Assembly (NCBI GenBank): GCA_012960245.1
Contig: DUBO01000043.1
Coordinates: 23,908-75,511, forward strand
DNA from: Candidatus Binatota bacterium
Lineage (GTDB): Bacteria > Desulfobacterota > Binatia > UBA1149
Length of the DNA stretch: 51,604 nt
Reading direction: 5' to 3'
Below, piece by piece: positions 8,587-16,748 of the stretch. The notes under the pieces are model-generated. The model was given only the letters and a program-made list of their open reading frames with translations, searched no databases and was not told the DNA's origin. Made by a program: the position numbers and the translations under genes. Each line of letters begins with the position of its first letter. Positions within the stretch are counted from its first letter, which is position 1.

Positions 8587-10187
8587 GCGTGGGCCGGCAG
8601 GGGCAGGGTATGCTACCGCCCGAGTACTCCCTGGCTTACCCCAACGTGGAGTCCGGCCTCGACCTGGCGCCGCGGCTTTCTTCGCCCCGGGTCTATCACG
8701 CCGACGCCGTGGTGGTGGGCAGCGGCGCGGGCGGGGCCCCGGTGGCTGCGCGGCTGCGCGACGCTGGCCTCGACGTGCTCCTGCTCGAAGAGGGCGGGCT
8801 CTACCGCACGGCTGATTTCGTGACCGATCCCCTGGAGTCGGCCCGGCGCATGTATCGCGACGCGGGCACCAGCCTCATCCTGGGACAGCCGCCCATAACC
8901 TTTGCCGAGGGCAGGTGCGTCGGCGGTTCTACTGTTATCAACGGCGGCATGTCCTGGCGCACACCCGGGCGCGTACTACAGCACTGGGATCGCAAGCTGG
9001 GCCTGGACGGTTGCGATGAGAAGAGCATGCAGGGCTGGTTTGAGCAGGCCGAGCGCATATTGACTCCGGAGACCCAGCATCCCGAAACCATAGGAAAACC
9101 GCTGGCGCTGTTCGCCGACGCGGCCCGTCGCAAGGGTTGGGACCCGGTCGACAACCAGCGCAACATGCAGCGCTGCATGGGGCTCAACAACTGCGGCTTC
9201 GGTTGTCCGACGGGAGCCAAGCGATCGATGCTGGTCACCGAGATTCCTCGCGCGCTGGCCGCCGGTGCGCAGCTGGTAACCAACGCCAGGGTGGACCGCG
9301 TACTGAAACGCCGCCGCCGCGTGGCTGGCGTGGCGGGTAGTTTTGTCGACCTTCACGGGCGTAGGCAAGGCCGCTTCGAGGTTCGCGCGCGCCTGGTGGT
9401 GCTCGCGGCGGGCGCCCGCAACACGCCGGGCCTGTTGCTCAGGAGTCGGCTGCGCGGTCCGATGACCGGCCGCGGCCTGCACGTGCACCCCAACGCCAAG
9501 GTGGTGGGGCTGTTTGACCAGCCGCTCGACAGCTGGGTGGGCACCCACCAGGCCCACCAGGTCCATCGCTTCATGGACGAGGGCATACTCATGGCCGCCG
9601 CCGGTGTTCCACCGGGCATACTGGCGGCGGGCATTCCCGGCCTGGGCGAGGAACATGGCCGCTTGATGGCGCGCTACAACCACATGCTGACCGCCGGTTG
9701 CCTGGTGGAGGACAGCGGCGAGGGCCGTGTCCGCCTGGGCCCGGACCGCCGGCCGCTGATGACTTTCAAGTTGTCGTCGCGGGATCTCGAGGTGCTGCAC
9801 CGCGGCGTTCGCCTGCTCGCCGAGGGTGTATTCGAGGCTGGTGCTGAGCGCGTGTTGTTGCCCTTTGCCGATCTTCCGCTGCTCGAGTCGGCAGACGAAC
9901 TCGAAAAGATTGACCAGCGGCCTCGGTCGCCGCAGGGGCTCGAACTGATGACGGTGCACATAATGGGCAGTTGTCGCATGGCCGTCGAAGAGCGCCACGG
10001 GCCCTGCGACCCCTGGGGGCGCGTGCGTGGCATAGAAGGGCTGGCGGTGGCCGACGCAAGCGTTATCCCCTCGCCGGTGGGGCTCAATCCCATGGAAAGC
10101 ATCGTCGCGTTGGCGCTGCGCAACTGCGAGCGCTGGATCGAGGGCTACAAGAGCCAGGGAGGCAACAGTGCTGTTCACTCGTCCTGA
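8583..10187 (+). CDS. GMC family FAD-dependent oxidoreductase
   Basis: 534 aa. The FAD-binding motif VVVGSGAGGAPVAARLRDAG at residues 40-59 is followed by LLLEEGG. GGSTVINGGMSWRTP is the usual GMC flavin-contact segment. A Cys-rich loop (CMGLNNCGFGCPTGAK, about residues 197-212) is seen in the cholesterol/alcohol oxidase-like branch. The C-terminal HIMGSCRM and VADASVIPSPVGLNPMESI are the active-site and FAD-closing motifs. It oxidises an alcohol or sterol-like substrate, which cannot be identified from sequence. It overlaps the upstream small subunit by 4 nt and the downstream gene by 20 nt. Confidence 0.95.
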   Translation: MSVGRQGQGMLPPEYSLAYPNVESGLDLAPRLSSPRVYHADAVVVGSGAGGAPVAARLRDAGLDVLLLEEGGLYRTADFVTDPLESARRMYRDAGTSLILGQPPITFAEGRCVGGSTVINGGMSWRTPGRVLQHWDRKLGLDGCDEKSMQGWFEQAERILTPETQHPETIGKPLALFADAARRKGWDPVDNQRNMQRCMGLNNCGFGCPTGAKRSMLVTEIPRALAAGAQLVTNARVDRVLKRRRRVAGVAGSFVDLHGRRQGRFEVRARLVVLAAGARNTPGLLLRSRLRGPMTGRGLHVHPNAKVVGLFDQPLDSWVGTHQAHQVHRFMDEGILMAAAGVPPGILAAGIPGLGEEHGRLMARYNHMLTAGCLVEDSGEGRVRLGPDRRPLMTFKLSSRDLEVLHRGVRLLAEGVFEAGAERVLLPFADLPLLESADELEKIDQRPRSPQGLELMTVHIMGSCRMAVEERHGPCDPWGRVRGIEGLAVADASVIPSPVGLNPMESIVALALRNCERWIEGYKSQGGNSAVHSS

Positions 10188-11046
10188 CGGCGTAAAACTG
10201 GGCGGGCTCGACCCGGTGCGGCGCATGCTGCCCTTCATCCTGCCCACCCGTAACCAGGCCGCGGTACTGTGCCGTCAGCAGGTCGAGGTCGCCCCGCTCC
10301 GGGAGTTCCTGGCCGATTGGAATCGCGACCGCGAAGCGGCCCGGCAGGCGACGCTGTTTCATCTCGTGCTCAGGGCGCTCGCCATGTCGCTGCACGAGCG
10401 CCCTCGGCTCAACCGCTTTGTCATGGGGGGCAGGCTATGGGCCCGTAAGGGCTTGTGGATTTCGTTTTCGGGCAAGCAGGGCATGAGCGATGACGCGCCG
10501 GTGTACACCCGTAAGCGTGAGTTCGCGGCCAACGAGGACCTGGCCTCGGTTGTGGATGGTCTGACCGCGGCATCGGTCAGCGGCCGCTCGGGAGTGGAGA
10601 CCGATTCGGACAAGGAGGTGTCGTTGCTGCTGAGGCTGCCGGCTCCCTTGCTACGCCTGGTCATCGGCCTTGCGCGCCTGCTCGATACCCTCAACCTGCT
10701 GCCGGCCGCCATGCTGCGGGCCGATCCGTTGTACGCCTCTGCCTTCGTCGCCAACCTGGGCAGCGTGGGCATCGACGCCTGCTATCACCACAACTACGAC
10801 TACGGCAACATCCCTATCTTTGTAACGATGGGGCGGATTCACAAGGCGGTAGTCGTCACCGCCGACGACCAGTTGCAGGCCAGGGAAGTTTTCGAGCTCA
10901 AGTTTACTTACGACGAGAGGGTGGAAGACGGTTTCTATTGTGCGCGTGCACTCGAGCGCCTGGCCGAGCTGCTTGCCCACCCCGAACGGCTGCTCGAGGC
11001 CCCGGATCTTCCGTTATCTGCCGCTGGCTCCGGTTCGGCTTGCTGA
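10168..11046 (+). CDS. 2-oxoacid dehydrogenase E2-like acyltransferase domain protein lacking the catalytic His
   Basis: 292 aa, GTG start inside the end of the GMC gene with GGGAGG just before it. The fold is that of the E2 catalytic domain/chloramphenicol acetyltransferase (HLVLRALAMSLHERPRLNRFV, then ASAFVANLGSVGID and FVTMGRIHKAVVV). E2 enzymes end in a DHRxxDG active-site motif. Here the matching segment is DERVEDG (residues 249-255), with Glu250 replacing the catalytic histidine. No lipoyl domain is present. It therefore probably does not act as a standard transacylase; a binding or structural role, or an altered chemistry, is more likely. The 3' end overlaps the convergent glycosyltransferase gene by 33 bp. 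Confidence 0.9.
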   Translation: MLFTRPDGVKLGGLDPVRRMLPFILPTRNQAAVLCRQQVEVAPLREFLADWNRDREAARQATLFHLVLRALAMSLHERPRLNRFVMGGRLWARKGLWISFSGKQGMSDDAPVYTRKREFAANEDLASVVDGLTAASVSGRSGVETDSDKEVSLLLRLPAPLLRLVIGLARLLDTLNLLPAAMLRADPLYASAFVANLGSVGIDACYHHNYDYGNIPIFVTMGRIHKAVVVTADDQLQAREVFELKFTYDERVEDGFYCARALERLAELLAHPERLLEAPDLPLSAAGSGSAC

Positions 11047-12231
11047 CCTGGCCTCTTTGTCCAGCGACGAACAGTTGGTCAGGTATTCGCGCAGGATGCG
11101 CGTGGTAGTGCTGCCGCCCTCCATGTTGTAGCCCAGCTCTGGCGGATTATTGTAGCGCGCTTTCTGCACTGCCTTGAGCAGCGATTTGCCGTCGAGCTGC
11201 CAGGGCTCAACGACCACCGCCTGGCCTTCTTGTTCGAGGCGCCGGGCCCGGCGGGTCTGGCTGCCGCCCGGCTGCCGGCGCGGGATGATCACGGCCGGTG
11301 TTGAATTCTGCAACACGTCGAGGCTGGCGTTGAAGCCTGCCTCTCCGACCACGACCTGGGCCTGGTTCAGCAGCGGGACAAGGTTCTCGACACTGCGCTG
11401 TAGTTTCACGTGGCGGCTTGAGCGGGTGAGGTGTCGCAGTTCTTTCCAGTCCTCTTCGGATATGGATGGGCCTGTCACAATCCTGGTCTCAAGGCCTTCT
11501 TCTCTCCACAGCCTGCCGTGTTCGAGGGCGGCGAGTTTGAGCAGCTTGGCTGAGTCGTGTCCGTTGCCGCCGCTTACCAGTAGCTCGGGGGTAGGGTTAG
11601 GCGGGGCGGGGGTTGAGCGGCTGTCGAGTTCGCTCACGTCGACGAAGCCGGTGTGAAGAATCTGTACCGGCAGGTTCATCGCTTCGGGGCTGCGGTCTTG
11701 AATATTCACGTGACTGGGGTCGGTGTGCACGAGCAACATGTCAAAACAGCTGTTGAGCAGCTCCAGCGTATCCTGGTCCACGAAGGCGGGCTCGCCCACG
11801 TCATCGGGGCTGCGAACACTGCAGGCCATCACTGGCACCGTGTTGCTGGCCAGGGCGGCGTTTATAAGCGGGACGAGCTCAGAAGCCAGGGTGATGAGCT
11901 CCAGCGGAAAACGGTCGACGAGCAGGACCTCGGGGCTGGTGGAGGCAAAAAGATCGAGCAGTTTATCTCGGCGCAACACCAGGGTCTGGTCGAGGTCGCG
12001 GCGTCGGTCCAAGGTCTGAATGCCCCCGTCATCGGCTAGCGTGGCCGCCGGCAGCTCTCTGACCAGCACGTTGGCTGGGGCGACAATTCCTTTGGGTATG
12101 GGGGAACCCAGCACGAGAGTGACTCTGAAGGACTGGCTGAGGCTGTCGGCCAAGCCGAGGCTGTGACGCAGGGCACCGAGAGACCAGGATGGCTGGCTGT
12201 AAAAGAATAGCTTTGGTAGCGGTAATGACAT
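11014..12231 (-). CDS. MurG-like (GT28-type) predicted glycosyltransferase
   Basis: 405 aa from ATG 12231 (MSLPLPKLFFYSQ). The frame is open to 12303, but that part overlaps the proposed promoter. The N-terminal half has a Rossmann-like start with SLGALRHSLGLADSL, as in the predicted glycosyltransferases of COG4671. The C-terminal half has GEAGFNASLDVLQNSTPAVIIPR and SQTRRARRLEQEG, the nucleotide-sugar binding region of MurG-type enzymes. It likely transfers a sugar from a UDP- or similar donor in the cytoplasm, for envelope or secondary glycans. A sigma-54-type promoter lies 55-70 bp upstream. Confidence 0.9.
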   Translation of the reverse strand: MSLPLPKLFFYSQPSWSLGALRHSLGLADSLSQSFRVTLVLGSPIPKGIVAPANVLVRELPAATLADDGGIQTLDRRRDLDQTLVLRRDKLLDLFASTSPEVLLVDRFPLELITLASELVPLINAALASNTVPVMACSVRSPDDVGEPAFVDQDTLELLNSCFDMLLVHTDPSHVNIQDRSPEAMNLPVQILHTGFVDVSELDSRSTPAPPNPTPELLVSGGNGHDSAKLLKLAALEHGRLWREEGLETRIVTGPSISEEDWKELRHLTRSSRHVKLQRSVENLVPLLNQAQVVVGEAGFNASLDVLQNSTPAVIIPRRQPGGSQTRRARRLEQEGQAVVVEPWQLDGKSLLKAVQKARYNNPPELGYNMEGGSTTTRILREYLTNCSSLDKEARSASRTGASGR

Positions 12232-12286
12232 TGTGCGATGCCCCATTGTTTGACCGGTTTGCTTTCTTGACCGGTGCCTCTCACGA

Positions 12287-12303
12287 AGCAAAGGCCATGC
12301 CAT
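12287..12303 (-). promoter_or_regulatory. Sigma-54-type promoter for the glycosyltransferase gene
   Basis: Read on the minus strand: ATGGCATG-GCCT-TTGCT, 11 of 13 consensus positions, with GG at 12301-12300 and GC at 12289-12288 separated by 10 bases. The predicted start is near 12276, giving a leader of about 45 nt. It diverges from the promoter at 12543, with the TGGGGCAA motif between them. Confidence 0.55.
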
Positions 12304-12444
12304 TTGCGGGGCGCCGGTAATAGGCTGCTGTTTTGTGCAAGCCAGCAGGGGGGATTCGGAGTTACAGCCCGGTAATAACGTAGTTCCTTGCGCTATGACC
12401 CCCTGGGTTCACACTCTTTCGGGGGGGTCAGCAGCAGGGTGAAA

Positions 12445-12452
12445 TGGGGCAA
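12445..12452 (+). promoter_or_regulatory. TGGGGCAA motif, putative activator site (2 of 4)
   Basis: The context is aaaTGGGGCAAatg. It is 100 bp upstream of the -24 GG at 12545 and about 144 bp from the divergent -24 at 12301. A reversed, imperfect copy (TTGCACCCA, 12463-12471) follows, making a spaced dyad. It is placed to serve both promoters. Confidence 0.5.
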
Positions 12453-12542
12453 ATGGGCTTATTGCACCCAACTGCGTGGGTATATGCCGCAGACAGTAGG
12501 CTTGGGTGGTGCATTTCTGCTAGTTAATCCGCAGCATCCGGA

Positions 12543-12559
12543 TTGGCATGATGGTTGCT
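12543..12559 (+). promoter_or_regulatory. Sigma-54-type promoter upstream of a terminator, not of a gene
   Basis: TTGGCATG-ATGG-TTGCT matches 12 of 13 consensus positions with exact GG-N10-GC spacing (12545-12546, 12557-12558). The predicted start is about 12570. No plus-strand gene follows; instead a strong intrinsic terminator stands about 50-80 nt downstream, which points to a small RNA. Confidence 0.65.
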
Positions 12560-12569
12560 TATTTTAACC

Positions 12570-12651
12570 GCGTGTCGCTGTGGTGGTTCCCCCGAAAGCT
12601 ACTACTTCGGTCACTGGCGGTCGGCGGCGTAAGCCGCCGGCCGTTTTTTTT
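12570..12651 (+). ncRNA. Putative sigma-54-dependent small RNA, about 82 nt
   Basis: It is bounded by the sigma-54-type promoter at 12543 and the terminator at 12618-12651. The body has a first hairpin, CCGAA (12592-12596) with TTCGG (12606-12610), leaving the loop AGCTACTAC exposed, then a short linker and the terminator hairpin with eight T residues. This is the layout of an Hfq-type bacterial sRNA and recalls the sigma-54-driven Qrr RNAs of Vibrio, without sequence relation. No ribosome site or sensible ORF is present. Its last 41 nt are antisense to the 3' end of lnt. Confidence 0.5.
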
Positions 12652-14167
12652 GTGCCGCGGCCCCCAGCGCTGCAAGCATGAGCAGAACACTTAGCCACGG
12701 CAGCCAGTCTCCCCCCAGGCTGTAAGGCCCAGGCCCAGGCCCCGGCTGTACCACGAACAATCCCACGCGCGCCGAACCCGGTCGGAGCGATCCCGCGAGC
12801 GAAGCGTCAGCGGCCAGCAGTACGCTGCTGCCGGTGGTCGTTGAGCGCAGCAGGGGCAATCCGTTTTCCACCGTCCTGGGCGTGGTGAAGGCCAGGTGTT
12901 GCAAGCGGCCCGCTCCGGCGTCGAACCAGGAATCGTTAGACAGGTTTACCAGCAGGTCTGCCCCCGCGCGCGCCGCGCTCCGTGACGCCCCGGCAAACAC
13001 AGCTTCAAAGCAGATCAGCGGGGCGATGCTCCACCCGTCGAGTTCAAACAGCACCCGCTTGCTGCCCGGCAGGTAGTCGAGTGGATTGGCGCCTGGCAAC
13101 CAACCGGGCCTGTACTCCATCCACTGCAGCAGCCTCATCTTGTCGTAGACTTTCCATTCGCCCACCGCGGGGTCGAAGAAGTAGGCCGAGTTGTACAGAT
13201 GGGCGCGGCCGTCGCCGCGATCTTCGTTGCGCACGCTTCCCAGCAGTACCGCCGCGTTCTGCTGCCTGGCGAGCTCCTCGACGCGTTGCTTGCTGCTCGC
13301 GTCGAAGAAGCGGGGTATCGCTGCTTCGGGCCAGACGATGAGGCGCGCGTCGGCAAGTTCGGGTCGGCGGCTGAGCTCGAGCTGGAGATCGAGGTGCGAG
13401 CTCTTTTTCGCGGGGTCCCACAGGTCGTGCTGGCCCAGGCCCGGTTGTATGACGGCGACCTTGAGAGGGCTGAGTCCTTGTTCGTCGGCCGCCGGAAGCC
13501 CAACGAGAGCCGAGAGTACAAAAACCACGAGCACCGCGCCCGCCACCGCGGCCGAGCGCAGGGCCTGGTCGAGGCGCTGGTTTTCAATCCACGTCACCGC
13601 CAGTGCTCCACCGAAGGCTGCCGCCAGCCAACCGGGCAACCAGGTACCGCCCAGGCGGATGAGGGCGTAGGACGAGGGCAGGTCGTGGAAGGCCTGGCCC
13701 AGCAGCCCCCAGGGATTGCCGCCCAGCAGGCTGGCGCGGGCAAAATCCCAGGCCGTCCAGGTAAAGGCAAAAGCCACTACGCGTGCGATCGGGGACAGCG
13801 GGTGCAGTCTCGAGGCAAAAAGCGCGAGCAGGGCGGTAAAAAGGGCCACGTGCAAGCCGGTAAACCCGATGGCAAGGGCAGCGGCCTCGGCCCCGCCGAC
13901 CTCAAAATAGCGCAGTGCGGCCTGGGCTATCCATGCCCCGGTTCCACCGAGGGCAAAAGCCCAGCCGAACAGCAGCCCGGCCAGCGCCGCGTGCCAGGGC
14001 CTGAGCGGCCTGGCCGGATCCAACAGCAGCAGCGCCAGCGGGGCTGGTGCCAGCAGTGCCGCCCACGAGAGGTCAAACGGCGGAAACGCAGTGATGTATA
14101 ATAAAGCGGCTGCCAGGCACCGGGCCGGCAGCCGTGCCAGGGGAGGGGGTAGGCTGGAATCCTGCAC
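12611..14167 (-). CDS. lnt: Apolipoprotein N-acyltransferase
   Basis: 518 aa from GTG 14167; a TTG at 14227 would add 20 residues but would overlap the divergent kinase start. It transfers an acyl chain to the N-terminal cysteine of outer-membrane lipoproteins, completing lipoprotein maturation in the inner membrane. The N-terminal half has about six membrane segments with the family signature AWDFARASLLGGNPWGLLG. The C-terminal half is a nitrilase-like domain with the catalytic set Glu in VWPEAAIPRF, Lys in YDKMRLLQ and Cys in LICFEAVF. A last membrane helix (WLPWLSVLLMLAALGAAA) closes the protein. Length and motifs are normal for Lnt. Confidence 0.95.
   Translation of the reverse strand: MQDSSLPPPLARLPARCLAAALLYITAFPPFDLSWAALLAPAPLALLLLDPARPLRPWHAALAGLLFGWAFALGGTGAWIAQAALRYFEVGGAEAAALAIGFTGLHVALFTALLALFASRLHPLSPIARVVAFAFTWTAWDFARASLLGGNPWGLLGQAFHDLPSSYALIRLGGTWLPGWLAAAFGGALAVTWIENQRLDQALRSAAVAGAVLVVFVLSALVGLPAADEQGLSPLKVAVIQPGLGQHDLWDPAKKSSHLDLQLELSRRPELADARLIVWPEAAIPRFFDASSKQRVEELARQQNAAVLLGSVRNEDRGDGRAHLYNSAYFFDPAVGEWKVYDKMRLLQWMEYRPGWLPGANPLDYLPGSKRVLFELDGWSIAPLICFEAVFAGASRSAARAGADLLVNLSNDSWFDAGAGRLQHLAFTTPRTVENGLPLLRSTTTGSSVLLAADASLAGSLRPGSARVGLFVVQPGPGPGPYSLGGDWLPWLSVLLMLAALGAAAQKKRPAAYAADRQ
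12618..12651 (+). terminator. Intrinsic terminator (plus strand)
   Basis: An 11-bp stem (12618-12628 with 12633-12643, one G-T pair) closed by the GTAA tetraloop is followed by T8 (12644-12651). The T-run exists only on the plus strand, so it stops rightward transcription. It overlaps the lnt coding end, whose own transcription runs leftward. The nearest complete plus-strand gene upstream ends 1.5 kb away. Confidence 0.85.
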
Positions 14168-14196
14168 GGCAGGTCTCTCGATACTCGCGGGCTGAT

Positions 14197-16713
14197 ATGA
14201 CTGCAAGCAAAGAAAGCCGTTTCGCAACGATACTCGCGCCGGGCCTTGTACAGGTCCTGGTCGCGCTCGTAGCCTCGGTGGTGGTCGCGACTGCGATTTT
14301 CGCTTCGGTAGACCGGGTGGGCAAGAGTTTTCCCGGCTTCTTCGTCTGGGAGAACCTGGTTGTACCGGCGCTGGGCGAAGCCAACTGGACCGGCGCGGAA
14401 TCGGGCGTGGAATACCTGTCGTGGCTGCGCTCGGCCGACGGGCGCACGCTGCGCAACGGGCGCGAGCTCACCGAGATGGTGGAGGGGCTGAGCCCCGGTA
14501 CCAGCCTCAGCTACATTTTTGAGAAAGAGGGACGGCTGACGGAGGTCGAAGTCGAGGTGATGCGTTTTGGCTGGCGCGAGTGGGTCTCGGTGCTGGGCCT
14601 GTTCAACTTTGACGCCGCAGCGCTACTCATCCTGGGCATAGTTGTTCTCTACATGAAGCCCGACGACCCGGCCGCGCGCGCGCTGTTTCTCTTCAGTGCC
14701 AACGGGGCTGCTTACCTCGCGGCTTCGGCCGACATGCAGGGCAGTTACCTACTGCGGATGCCGTACTTCTTTTTCTTCAACCTTGTACCAGCCACTACCT
14801 TCTACCTCGTGAGTTGTTTTCCGGTGGGTCGCATCAGGCGGCGCTGGGAGGACGGGGTGTTCGCGGCCTTGCTCGGCCTGGGCTTCGCCTACGGGATTGC
14901 CACCAACTACTTCTATTTTCGCGATCACGATCTCTTGCTCGTCCTCGAGCGAATGAGTTACCTGCCCGTAGCGCTGGGCGCTGTCATGGCCCTGGCCTTC
15001 TACGCCTACTATTTTTTCACCACCGACAGCCTGGTGGTCAGGCAGCGCACCAAGGTGGTGTTGTTCGGCACCGCGTTGGCGTTTGCCCCGATGGCCGTGG
15101 TCCTGCCGGCCGTCTTTGTCGGCGGCGCGGCCTTGCCCGTGAACCTGAGCACGGTGCTGTTCGTGGTCTACCCGGTCAGTATTGGCTACGCGGTGGCCCG
15201 CCACGACCTCTTTGGCATAGACAAGGTGATCAAGCGCGCCCTGGTCTACACCGTGCTTTCAGCCCTGGTGCTGGGCGTCTATACACTGACCCTGGGTACG
15301 GTGGACTACCTGTTCGAGGGCCTGACGGCCGCCGCTTCGCGGGTGGCCGAGGGCGTGCTCATCCTCGGCCTGCTCGTGGTGAGCAACCCCAGCCGCGCGC
15401 GCATCCAGGCCTTCGTTGACAGGATGTACGACCGGCGCCGCTACGATTATCGCGGGGCGGTAAGGTCGGCGTCGCGCAGCTTCAGCTCTATCCTCATCTT
15501 TGAAGAACTGGTTCGGTCGGTGCTCGAGCTGGTGGACGAAACCCTGCAACCGGTGTGCGCCGACATACTGTCGGTCGACGAAGACGGCGCCGTTTACCGC
15601 CGCGGCCGCCTCGTGCACGCGGCCGGAGGGCAGGGCGGCGTGCGCACGGGGCTGGGTGGCGCAGCTGCCTCCAGCCTGGCCCCGCTGGCGAGGGAGTTGA
15701 ATCAGGTCGACCTGCTGGCCGAGGCCCAGCAGGCCGGCGATGGTCACGAGGCCGACGTTGAGGCAGCCATGCTCGACCTTGACGCGGTGTTCGTTCTGCC
15801 CATGAGACTGGAGGGTCGACTGGTGGGCATGGTGTCGGTCGGCCAGCGGCGGGCGGGCGGTTATCACGGCGGCGACGACGTCGAACTGCTGCGGACGGTT
15901 TGCGACCAGCTGTCGGTGGCACTCGAGAACGCGCAGGCCTATTCGCGTATCGATCAGCTCAACCGCGGGCTCGAGGAAAGCAATCTCGAGCTCAACCGTA
16001 CCAACGTCGAACTGCGCGAGACCCAGGGATTGCTGGTGCAGAAAGAACGCCTGGCAGCCGTTGGCGAGTTGTCGGCCGCCGTCGCCCACGCCATACGGAA
16101 TCCGCTCGCGGGCATCAAGGCCGCAGCCCAACTGGCTATATTTGAAGCCGACGATGAAGAAAGCTCCGACCCGGACGAACAGGTCGCGCTCAGGGACATA
16201 GTGTCGGAGACCGATCGTCTCAGCGACCGCATAGCAGCGTTGCTCGATTACTCGCGTCCCTTTGAGCCCAGCCTCGCGCCTGGATCGATGGAGAAACTAG
16301 CTGGCGAGGTCATGGCCCTGTCAGCCGGCAAGGCGACCGAGCGGTCCATTGAGCTCCACCACCAGCCCGAACCCGGACAGCCGCTGGTGCTGATGGACAA
16401 GGTGCTGTTCGAGCAGGTGATAATGGAGTTGGTGGCCAACGCCCTCGACGCGTCTCCCGACGCGGGCAGGGTGCAGCTGACCAGCGGCCACGACGAAGAA
16501 CACGCGTGGCTCGAGGTGACGGACAGCGGCGCGGGCATAAAGCCAGACAAGGTTTCGCGTATCTTTGACCTGTTCTTCACCACCAAGGCGGGGGGCACGG
16601 GCTTCGGGCTGGCCACGGTCAAAAAGATCGTCGACCAGCACGGCGGTACGGTTACGGCTGAGAACGCGGAGCAGGGCGGGGCGATCTTTCGCGTAGAGCT
16701 CCCCCGGGCCTGA
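14197..16713 (+). CDS. ComP-like membrane sensor histidine kinase with GAF domain
   Basis: 838 aa from ATG 14197 (MTASKES), only 30 bp from the divergent lnt start. Layout: TM1 at about 15-37, a periplasmic PDZ-like segment (about 40-120, LRNGRELTEMVEGLSPGTSL), a block of about eight membrane helices (about 130-395), the juxtamembrane signature DRMYDRRRYDYR seen in ComP-type kinases, a GAF domain (about 430-580), a short coiled coil, and HisKA with phospho-acceptor His631 (AVAHAIRNPLAGIK). HATPase follows with N-box (ELVANALDAS), DSGAGI and GTGFGLATV. It should autophosphorylate in response to an unknown envelope or membrane signal. Its likely partner is the convergent NtrC-family regulator next door. 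Confidence 0.94.
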   Translation: MTASKESRFATILAPGLVQVLVALVASVVVATAIFASVDRVGKSFPGFFVWENLVVPALGEANWTGAESGVEYLSWLRSADGRTLRNGRELTEMVEGLSPGTSLSYIFEKEGRLTEVEVEVMRFGWREWVSVLGLFNFDAAALLILGIVVLYMKPDDPAARALFLFSANGAAYLAASADMQGSYLLRMPYFFFFNLVPATTFYLVSCFPVGRIRRRWEDGVFAALLGLGFAYGIATNYFYFRDHDLLLVLERMSYLPVALGAVMALAFYAYYFFTTDSLVVRQRTKVVLFGTALAFAPMAVVLPAVFVGGAALPVNLSTVLFVVYPVSIGYAVARHDLFGIDKVIKRALVYTVLSALVLGVYTLTLGTVDYLFEGLTAAASRVAEGVLILGLLVVSNPSRARIQAFVDRMYDRRRYDYRGAVRSASRSFSSILIFEELVRSVLELVDETLQPVCADILSVDEDGAVYRRGRLVHAAGGQGGVRTGLGGAAASSLAPLARELNQVDLLAEAQQAGDGHEADVEAAMLDLDAVFVLPMRLEGRLVGMVSVGQRRAGGYHGGDDVELLRTVCDQLSVALENAQAYSRIDQLNRGLEESNLELNRTNVELRETQGLLVQKERLAAVGELSAAVAHAIRNPLAGIKAAAQLAIFEADDEESSDPDEQVALRDIVSETDRLSDRIAALLDYSRPFEPSLAPGSMEKLAGEVMALSAGKATERSIELHHQPEPGQPLVLMDKVLFEQVIMELVANALDASPDAGRVQLTSGHDEEHAWLEVTDSGAGIKPDKVSRIFDLFFTTKAGGTGFGLATVKKIVDQHGGTVTAENAEQGGAIFRVELPRA

Positions 16714-16748
16714 ACCAGCAGCGCGATGGTGGGAGTTGCGCGCGGCGC

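Noticed and set aside
8976-10247. Minus-strand open frame of 423 codons
   Set aside because: It is antisense to the GMC oxidoreductase and has His/Arg/Gln-rich composition typical of GC-rich shadow frames.
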